Assembly (NCBI GenBank): GCA_002387725.1
Contig: DGKK01000020.1
Location: forward strand, 1-20,828
From: Nitrospirae bacterium UBA4572
Lineage (GTDB): Bacteria > Nitrospirota > Leptospirillia > Leptospirillales > Leptospirillaceae
Direction: 5' to 3'
DNA: 20,828 nt
In this document: positions 14,959-20,828 of the stretch, in pieces
Layout: each line of letters opens with the position of its first letter
How positions within the stretch are numbered: position 1 is the stretch's first letter
Notes under the pieces: generated by a model
Databases searched by the model: none
The model's input: only the letters and a program-made list of their open reading frames with translations
What the model was told of the DNA's origin: nothing
Translations under genes and position numbers: made by a program

Positions 14959-16179
14959 TCAGGGCCGGGAGGCGGCAAGGGCCGTCGCATGGGATTCCTC
15001 CATGCGGCTGACGGCCTCCTTGGCCAGGGACGTGGCCCGGGCCACCGCCTCCCGGATCTCGGCGAGGGAGCCGGGAATCCGCTCCGGCGCCTCTTCGAGG
15101 ACCCGTTCCCAAAGATCGAAGATGTCAGTAAAGGAAATCCTGCCGGCGAGGAAGGCCGCCACGGCAACTTCGTTGGCCATGTTCAGGTAGAGGGCTCCCT
15201 GACCCGGACGGGAGATGGAGCGGGCCGCCAGCCGTATCGCCGGGAAGGTCTCATGGTCGGGAGCGAAAAAGGTCAGCTGTCCCGTGGCGACCAGATCAAG
15301 AAAGGGCACTCCCACCGGAAGGCGCTCTTCACCGGAGAGGGCATAGGCGATGGGGCCCTTCATGTCGGGGACCCCCATCTGGGCCAGCACGGAGGCATCA
15401 CGAAGCTCCACGAGGGAATGAATGATGCTTTGGCGATGGACCACCACCTCTATCCGGTCGGCCGGAATATCGAAGAGCCAGCGCGCCTCGATCATTTCGA
15501 GCCCCTTGTTCAGAAGCGTTGCCGAATCGATGGTAATTTTCGGGCCCATCTTCCACGTCGGATGGTTCAGGGCCTGATCCCGTGTCACCCTCTCGAGATC
15601 CTTCCGGTTCTTTCCGAAGAAGGGGCCACCGCTGGCGGTAAGGATCAGCCGCCGGACATCGCTCCACCGGTGTCCGGCCATCGCCTGGTAAATCGCACTG
15701 TGTTCGGAGTCGACAGGAACGAGGCGGGCCCCCCTCTCGCTGACCCGGTCGATCACCGTCTGGCCGCCGACGACGAGCGTTTCCTTGTTGGCCAAGGCCA
15801 CGGTCCGGCCAGGGAAGATCCCCTCCCAGGTCGGGGAAAGACCGGCTTCTCCCACGATCGCCGAGAGGAGGACCTCGGCACTCTGAAGGGAGGCGACTTC
15901 ACAGGCTCCCTCTTCTCCGGCCACGACGCGAATCCCGGATCCGGAAAGGCTGGCACTGACCTTTTCATAGAGGCTTTCATCGACCGACAGGATTTCAGGA
16001 CAAAACTCCCGGGCCTGAAGAAGAATCAGGTCGAGATTCTTTCCGCAGGCCAGGCCCCGCACCCGGAATCGGTCGGGGTGGGCCCGGACTATATCGAGGG
16101 CGGAGCGTCCGATCGATCCGGTGGAGCCAAGGATCGAAAGGCCCGTTGCCTTTGATGAAGTTACTGTATTGGTGGTCAC
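14959..16179 (-). CDS. dxr: 1-deoxy-D-xylulose 5-phosphate reductoisomerase
   Basis: A 406-aa NADPH enzyme and the committed step of the MEP isoprenoid pathway. The nucleotide-binding GSTGSIG (18-24), ALANKETLV (128-136), the metal ligands Asp157 and Glu159 in VDSEHSAI and Glu231 in MIEARWLF, plus HPTWKMGPKITIDSATL (206-222), are all present. The usual VHPQS motif reads VHRQS (247-251) here. The open frame reaches 16248 into cdsA. I prefer the GTG at 16179 because GGGAGGAAAC lies just upstream and the Rossmann motif then falls at the usual place. It follows cdsA after 37 nt. Confidence 0.95.
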   Translation of the reverse strand: MTTNTVTSSKATGLSILGSTGSIGRSALDIVRAHPDRFRVRGLACGKNLDLILLQAREFCPEILSVDESLYEKVSASLSGSGIRVVAGEEGACEVASLQSAEVLLSAIVGEAGLSPTWEGIFPGRTVALANKETLVVGGQTVIDRVSERGARLVPVDSEHSAIYQAMAGHRWSDVRRLILTASGGPFFGKNRKDLERVTRDQALNHPTWKMGPKITIDSATLLNKGLEMIEARWLFDIPADRIEVVVHRQSIIHSLVELRDASVLAQMGVPDMKGPIAYALSGEERLPVGVPFLDLVATGQLTFFAPDHETFPAIRLAARSISRPGQGALYLNMANEVAVAAFLAGRISFTDIFDLWERVLEEAPERIPGSLAEIREAVARATSLAKEAVSRMEESHATALAASRP

Positions 16180-16216
16180 AAGAGTTTCCTCCCGCCTATT
16201 CCTCCCCGGAGGGCGG

Positions 16217-17050
16217 TCAGACGATGACGGGGGAGCTAAGCCCCACATAAAAGATCAAAAAGGCATAAAGGACAGGCGCATTGAAAAGAAGGCTGTCCAC
16301 CTTGTCGAGCATTCCTCCGTGCCCCGGAAGAAAGTGGCCGGAATCCTTCACTCCTGCCTGGCGCTTGAAGGCTGACTCCACAAGATCTCCCAGCTGCCCG
16401 GCCACCGAGAGAGCCAATCCCAGCCAGAACATTTCGAATCGGGAGGTGGGACCCGGCAGCCAGGGTGCCGCCGCCACGCTGGCCAGGATGCCGACCAGAG
16501 CGCCTCCGACAGCGCCCTCCCATGTTTTTTTCGGGGAGATCCGGGGTGCCATGCTGTGGCGGCCGAACGCCTTTCCGACAAAATATCCTCCGGCATCCAC
16601 GATCCATGTGATTGCAAGAAGATACAGAATCCAGCGACTGCCTCCGGGAATTCCCCGGATCAGAAGGATCGTCCCCAGGAGAAAGGGGATGTAGACAATC
16701 CCAAGCCAGACCACCGGAAGGTAAGTCATGCGGGAGATCCCACCAGAAAGGAGGGTTCCTCCCATCACCGTGACCAGGAGCAGGGCGGCGACCGCTTCGA
16801 GGGTCTCAGGAGGAACCGCTCCCGTGCTTTTCAAATAGATCACATAAAGAAAACCGGCACCTGCCGTAAGGCCCAGCCAGGTTCCGCTGTCAAAGGGAAT
16901 ATCCGGAAAGAGCCGATAGAACTCGTACTGGGCAAGAACCACCAAAAGGGCCATCACGAGAAAAAAGTGAAGAGGCTGGGCCCATAGAACAAGTGCCACG
17001 ATCAGGGGTATGGCGATCCCGGCAACGATCAGACGACGAACGAGCTCCAT
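16217..17050 (-). CDS. cdsA: Phosphatidate cytidylyltransferase (CDP-diglyceride synthase)
   Basis: A 277-aa polytopic inner-membrane enzyme that makes CDP-diacylglycerol from phosphatidic acid and CTP. It has about eight hydrophobic segments. The family signature is KKTWEGAVGG (174-183), followed by GQLGDLVESAFKR (218-230) and KDSGHFLPGHGGMLDKVDS (235-253), holding the acidic metal-binding residues. The open frame extends to 17218, but the ATG at 17050 overlaps the uppS stop by one base (TGATG) and opens directly into the first membrane segment. The uppS-cdsA-dxr-rseP order is widely conserved. Confidence 0.96.
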   Translation of the reverse strand: MELVRRLIVAGIAIPLIVALVLWAQPLHFFLVMALLVVLAQYEFYRLFPDIPFDSGTWLGLTAGAGFLYVIYLKSTGAVPPETLEAVAALLLVTVMGGTLLSGGISRMTYLPVVWLGIVYIPFLLGTILLIRGIPGGSRWILYLLAITWIVDAGGYFVGKAFGRHSMAPRISPKKTWEGAVGGALVGILASVAAAPWLPGPTSRFEMFWLGLALSVAGQLGDLVESAFKRQAGVKDSGHFLPGHGGMLDKVDSLLFNAPVLYAFLIFYVGLSSPVIV

Positions 17051-17838
17051 CAGACCGTCCCGGCCTCGCGGCCATGGTCCCCGGAGTGGCTTTCTCCTTC
17101 GGCGCCAAATCGCCGCTGGCGCTCTTGGTAATCCATAAGGGCCCTCTTGAGATTCTCTTCCCCGAAGTCGGGCCAGAGGACCGGGTCGAAAAACAGCTCC
17201 GTGTAGGCGATCTGCCAAAGGAGAAAGTTGCTGATGCGATGCTCCCCGCTGGTCCGGATGAGAAGATCCGGCGGGGGGATCCCCGCAGTATCGAGGTAGC
17301 CGTCGAAGGCCTCCTCGGAGAGGATATCCGGCTGAGCCACACCCCTTTTGACATCCTCCGCAAATCGTCGGACTGCCGCCAGAATTTCCTCCCGACCGGA
17401 ATAAGAGAGCGCCAAAATGAGGTCCATGGCCTTCCCTTCCCGGGTACTGGCTTCGACAGCCTCGATCCTTTTGGCCACCGAGAGGGGAAGGCGGGAACGG
17501 TTTCCGATGGTACGAAACCGAATGGCCTTCTCCTTCATCAGGGCCTCCTCCCCGTCGAGATAGTCTTCGAGGAGAGCCATGAGCGCATCCACTTCAGGAC
17601 GGGATCTTTTCCAATTTTCCCACGAGAATGCGTAGAGGGTCAAATAACGGATGCCCCAGGCCCGGCAGGCCGAGACTGTTCGCCTGACCGACTGAGCTCC
17701 CTGTCTGTGGCCGGCCACACGGGGAAGGAAACGCTTTTTTGCCCAGCGGCCATTTCCGTCCATGATGATCGCAAGGTGAACCGGCGGCCTGAGGAGCCAG
17801 GAAGGGCGCTCTTCTGTCGATCGGTCGGCGGAGATCAT
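17050..17838 (-). CDS. uppS: Isoprenyl transferase (undecaprenyl diphosphate synthase)
   Basis: A 262-aa cis-prenyltransferase that elongates farnesyl diphosphate to the C55 carrier lipid for peptidoglycan and O-antigen. HLAIIMDGNGRWAKKR (21-36) has the catalytic Asp27. The conserved TLYAFSWENWKR (67-78), DLLIRTSGEHRISNFLLWQ (191-209) and AYTELFF segments follow. Gly-Asn-rich ALNYGGR is replaced by ALSYSGR. Residues 245-262 form a polar tail. The ATG overlaps the stop of the upstream unknown gene by 4 bases (ATGA). Confidence 0.96.
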   Translation of the reverse strand: MISADRSTEERPSWLLRPPVHLAIIMDGNGRWAKKRFLPRVAGHRQGAQSVRRTVSACRAWGIRYLTLYAFSWENWKRSRPEVDALMALLEDYLDGEEALMKEKAIRFRTIGNRSRLPLSVAKRIEAVEASTREGKAMDLILALSYSGREEILAAVRRFAEDVKRGVAQPDILSEEAFDGYLDTAGIPPPDLLIRTSGEHRISNFLLWQIAYTELFFDPVLWPDFGEENLKRALMDYQERQRRFGAEGESHSGDHGREAGTV

Positions 17839-19808
17839 CGTCCTGTCCGGCTCCCTTCCGGTCTGTTTGTGAGGGCGGGACTCTTTCCGGAGGGCTCGAG
17901 AGCCTGACGCACCTCTTTGGGCAGGGCAAAGAAAAGGACCGACCCTTCCTTCACGATCAGGTTCTGGATGTTCATGAAGTTGAAGACAGGCTCGGTTCCC
18001 ACCTCGAGGAGCGGTTGGCCGGTCTTGCGGTCGGCGACGATGGCGATATCCCGGATGAAGTTTTTCACTCGGGTCAGCTCCCCCAGGAGAACCCAGTTGA
18101 CGCCCGTCCAGCGATAGAAATAGACCTGTCCGTACTGAAAACCCTGGAAATTTCCAAAACCCGAGGACATCGGAATATTCTTGTAGACTATGGCCACGGG
18201 ACGGCCCGCATCCTTGTCCGGGGTCAGAATCAGGATTCGGCCCTTCACGCGAACGCTCCGCGACTGGACCGGGAGCAGGGCATGGGGGCGGCCGAAGACA
18301 AAGTGGTTGGAATAGCCTCCGAGAAAGATCGGGCTTTTGAACCGCAGGTCTCCCCGGCTGTCATAGTATTCGAGATGGTTGTCCGAGGCGATCTTGAGGA
18401 AGGCATCCTGTGTTCCTGTCCGGACAGGCTGTGTTCCAAGAAGGGTGATGACCTTGGGCCAGGGAACCGCCGCCCCCTTTTCGAAATGGTCAAGCTTCCA
18501 CCGAAGAAAGTGAATGCGGCCAAGAAAGGCCTTGTTCACCCCCATGCGCTGGGCGATCAGACGGCTCTTTCCATCGGAGAGCCTGACGATGCGGATATAC
18601 CAGGGAAGATGCTTGGCAATCCGGCGAAAGGTCTTCCCGTCGTAATCGAGGACGTAGGAATCGGGAGAGCCTCCCACGATGTTGGTCACCGCCACCTGCT
18701 CGACTCCCGGATGATCCTTGTCGGGAGGAATGACCGGCCCCACGGAGATGAAGACATGGCGATTGCCGGGCACCCGGGCATCGGACTCCCGGTAATGTGT
18801 CCGGATCCGGTTGCTTCCGATGGTTCCCACAATAATTCTTCGCCCGTCGGAGAGCACGGTGACCGGACCTGTCCCGGGAATGAGGCGTCCTTCACCGAGG
18901 AAAAAGGGAATCAGGGGAATCTTGACGGTCCGGACGGGAACCGAGAGGGGGGGGAGCTTGGCGGCATGGAGGTCCGGAGAGGCTCCGGCAAGGAGCGATC
19001 CCCCCGTCAGGCTTCCGGAAAGAGGATGAACCCCCTCGAGAATCGTATGGAGCGTGAAGGCCTTTTCACCGGTAATGGCTCCATCCACATCCAAGTCGAT
19101 CACGACCTGGTCCCCGAGTAGGGTCGTATCGACCAGAACCAGTCCCTGGGCCCCGAGATTTTTGGCCAGAGCGACCCGGTAGGCCGGATCCTTCAAGGAC
19201 CCCTTGCCCATCTTTCTCATGGCAAGATCAACACGGAACGGATCCACCACAGTGAATCGCCCTGATTCTCCGATGGCCCTCGTGAGATGGCTCATGACAG
19301 CCAGGTCGGCATAGCGGGAGGCGGGAACCAGTGCAATCCGAACAAGCGAGGCGGGAAGCCGGTAACCATCTCCGGAGCGGACCGTCCCCGTCCCCCGAAA
19401 AATCCCCCGGGAGCTATTGGATTCAACGGATCGCACTTCGACCCACCCCACCTTTTCCTCCCGATGGCCGATGACGATTCCGGTATAGAAGTCCCGGAAG
19501 GCGGGGCCCGGACGATAGATCATGACCATGGTCCCGGGATAGAAGCCCACATCCTCTCCATGGTCGAGGGTGACCTGCCCTCCGGGGCCAATTTCCGTCA
19601 CATGGCCCTCCACCGGGGGATAGAAGGTCTTCAGGATATTGACGACATCCCGGGCCCGGGCGGTGGTCTCCACCACCCCGGAGGAGAGCGCCGGAATGGG
19701 GGAAGCGATGGGAGGCGGGGCAGCGGCAGAGCGATCCGCAAGACAAAACGAGAAGACTGCACTGCCCAGGAAGCAAGCGAGGGTCGCCGTGAAACGTCGC
19801 CATTTCAT
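17835..19808 (-). CDS. Secreted protein of unknown function (FlgT/CsgG-like N-terminus, probable beta-propeller C-terminus)
   Basis: About 657 aa. From the ATG at 19808 there is a clear Sec signal peptide (MKWRR, hydrophobic core, SAAA cleavage near residue 30). Residues 66-150 look like a small beta domain (GHVTEIGPGGQVTLDHGEDV). Residues 157-250 resemble a CsgG/TolB-N-like domain (SRYADLAVMSHLTRAIGESG, FTVVDPFRVDLAMRKMG, ALAKNLGAQGLVLVDT). The remainder is beta-rich, with repeated strand-Asp-Gly-strand patterns (VLDYDGKTFRRI, YYDSRGDLRFKSP), as in VCBS/propeller proteins. An alternative TTG at 19841 would overlap the fhs stop by 4 bases but adds 11 residues before the signal peptide. It is joined to uppS by an ATGA overlap. 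The structural comparisons are my inference and no function is known. Confidence 0.75.
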   Translation of the reverse strand: MKWRRFTATLACFLGSAVFSFCLADRSAAAPPPIASPIPALSSGVVETTARARDVVNILKTFYPPVEGHVTEIGPGGQVTLDHGEDVGFYPGTMVMIYRPGPAFRDFYTGIVIGHREEKVGWVEVRSVESNSSRGIFRGTGTVRSGDGYRLPASLVRIALVPASRYADLAVMSHLTRAIGESGRFTVVDPFRVDLAMRKMGKGSLKDPAYRVALAKNLGAQGLVLVDTTLLGDQVVIDLDVDGAITGEKAFTLHTILEGVHPLSGSLTGGSLLAGASPDLHAAKLPPLSVPVRTVKIPLIPFFLGEGRLIPGTGPVTVLSDGRRIIVGTIGSNRIRTHYRESDARVPGNRHVFISVGPVIPPDKDHPGVEQVAVTNIVGGSPDSYVLDYDGKTFRRIAKHLPWYIRIVRLSDGKSRLIAQRMGVNKAFLGRIHFLRWKLDHFEKGAAVPWPKVITLLGTQPVRTGTQDAFLKIASDNHLEYYDSRGDLRFKSPIFLGGYSNHFVFGRPHALLPVQSRSVRVKGRILILTPDKDAGRPVAIVYKNIPMSSGFGNFQGFQYGQVYFYRWTGVNWVLLGELTRVKNFIRDIAIVADRKTGQPLLEVGTEPVFNFMNIQNLIVKEGSVLFFALPKEVRQALEPSGKSPALTNRPEGSRTGR

Positions 19809-19837
19809 TGAGGCGACGGAGCCGTTCAGAATGGAAG

Positions 19838-20828
19838 TCAAAGGATCCCCGCGATCTCGCCCTCGGCCGTCAGGCCAATGCGCGCAAAGGCCGGATCGGA
19901 CGGCAGACCCGGCATCGTTTGAGTCTCTCCGGCGATGGCCAGCACAAAGCCCGCTCCCGAGAGAACCCGGATCTCCCGGATGGGAAAGGCAAAGCCGGAG
20001 GGTGAATTTTTCAGGGCCGGGTCATGGGAGAGCGAGGCCCAGGTCTTGGCGATGCAGACAGGGAAGGCGGCGGCTTCGGTCTTGGCAATCCGGGCGAGAT
20101 CGGCCTTGGCCCCCTCGGACCAGACAACCGATCCGGCCCCATAAATCTTTGTGGCGATCGTCACTATTTTCTCATCGACGGGCATCTCCAGAGGATAAAG
20201 AGGGCGTAAAGGCCTCGTCTCCCCGTTGGGATCCCCGGAGGCCGCCAGGACGGCGGCGGCCAAATCTTTCGCTCCCGCCCCGCCCTCAAGAAAGTGAGTC
20301 GAGACAACCGCGTCAAAGGCACCGCAGGAGAGGGCCGCCTCCCGGATGGCCCGGACCTCCTCCTCACTATCCCCTTCTCCGCTGTTGATGGCGACCACGA
20401 CAGGCACCTCAAACTGCCGAAGAATGCCTACATGGCGAACCATATTGGCGAGCCCCTCCCTGAGGGCCGGTAGGTTGGGGCGGGAAAGTTCGGGCGGAAG
20501 AGCCCGACCCTGCCGGACCTCTCCCACCCCCCCATGCATCCGAAGACCCCTGGCCGTGACCACGAGGACGGCCACATCGGGACCCCGCCCCAGCACGCGA
20601 CACTTGATGTCAAAGAACTTCTCTCCTCCCAGGTCCGATCCGAACCCGGCTTCGGTAACCACACAGTCGGCCGTGGCCAGGGCTACCCGGTCGCCCAGGA
20701 CAGAGCTGTTTCCGTGGGCAATGTTGGCAAAGGGAGATCCATGGATGATTGCGGGAGTTCCCTCGCTCGTCTGCATAAGATTCGGCCAGAGCGCCTCGCG
20801 CAGGAGCGCCGTCATGGCTCCATCAGCT
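19838..20828 (-). CDS. fhs: Formate-tetrahydrofolate ligase, C-terminal part (runs off the window)
   Basis: The frame is still open at the right edge, so this is the last ~329 residues of an enzyme usually about 550-560 aa. It makes 10-formyl-THF from formate, THF and ATP. Recognisable segments are LMQTSEGTPAIIHG, SPFANIAHGNSS, TARGLRMHGG, VVAINSGEGDSEEEV, LPLYPLE-type LRPLYPLEMPVDEKI, FPVCIAKTWASLSHDP, and the end GETQTMPGLPSDPA. The C-terminal segment is complete. An internal ATG at 20815 is not the start. The product supplies PurN (in this window) and other formyl transfers. It heads the visible part of the minus-strand run. Confidence 0.93.
   Translation of the reverse strand, partial: ADGAMTALLREALWPNLMQTSEGTPAIIHGSPFANIAHGNSSVLGDRVALATADCVVTEAGFGSDLGGEKFFDIKCRVLGRGPDVAVLVVTARGLRMHGGVGEVRQGRALPPELSRPNLPALREGLANMVRHVGILRQFEVPVVVAINSGEGDSEEEVRAIREAALSCGAFDAVVSTHFLEGGAGAKDLAAAVLAASGDPNGETRPLRPLYPLEMPVDEKIVTIATKIYGAGSVVWSEGAKADLARIAKTEAAAFPVCIAKTWASLSHDPALKNSPSGFAFPIREIRVLSGAGFVLAIAGETQTMPGLPSDPAFARIGLTAEGEIAGIL

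Noticed and set aside
14416..16155. A 579-codon open frame on the plus strand opposite rseP and dxr
   Set aside because: It mirrors the codon structure of two well-supported minus-strand genes, has low-complexity composition and no RBS or family motif.
1..20828. CRISPR array, transposon, phage, toxin-antitoxin or defence genes
   Set aside because: I found no regularly spaced repeats, transposase or integrase motifs, terminal inverted repeats or defence-type domains. Nearly all coding space is taken by housekeeping genes.

Overview
The window is a bacterial chromosome segment dominated by housekeeping genes for envelope lipids, isoprenoids and purines. Gene content and order (uppS-cdsA-dxr-rseP-ispG-proS followed by yceD-rpmF-plsX-fabHDG-acpP-fabF-rnc) point to a Gram-negative, didermic, GC-rich organism. 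The signal peptides, a lipobox and a beta-barrel protein support an outer membrane. My best guess is Nitrospirota, Leptospirillum-like. That is an inference from gene order and protein flavour, not something the sequence proves.

Layout. Positions 1-75 hold a tRNA-Ala(CGC) on the minus strand, the last gene after purN (148-774) and purM (764-1813), which overlap and are also on the minus strand. Divergently, on the plus strand, lies a two-gene envelope unit: a lipoprotein (2078-3105, broken by a one-base frameshift at a G5 run) and a secreted outer-membrane beta-barrel protein (3137-4285). A bidirectional hairpin terminator near 4320 separates this unit from the convergent minus-strand genes.

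From the right edge (20828) down to 4442 every gene is on the minus strand with very tight spacing: fhs (partial) > unknown secreted 657-aa protein > uppS > cdsA > dxr > rseP > ispG > proS > yceD > rpmF > plsX > fabH > fabD > fabG > acpP > fabF > rnc. Many junctions are 1- or 4-base stop/start overlaps. The largest gaps are 143 nt before rpmF and 58 nt before acpP, and the second holds a strong hairpin. The run joins one-carbon metabolism, MEP isoprenoid synthesis (dxr, ispG), undecaprenyl diphosphate (uppS), CDP-diacylglycerol (cdsA), phosphatidic-acid entry (plsX), type II fatty acid synthesis (fabHDG, acpP, fabF) and membrane proteolysis (rseP). It is in effect a membrane-building superoperon.

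Points most worth a second look: the frameshifted lipoprotein and its beta-barrel partner; the uncharacterised secreted protein translationally linked to uppS; a ProRS without its editing domain but with a Cys4 knuckle at the deletion point; and the hairpin plus T-run directly before acpP. I see no CRISPR array, insertion sequence, phage gene or defence system. No stretch longer than about 300 bases lacks a gene.
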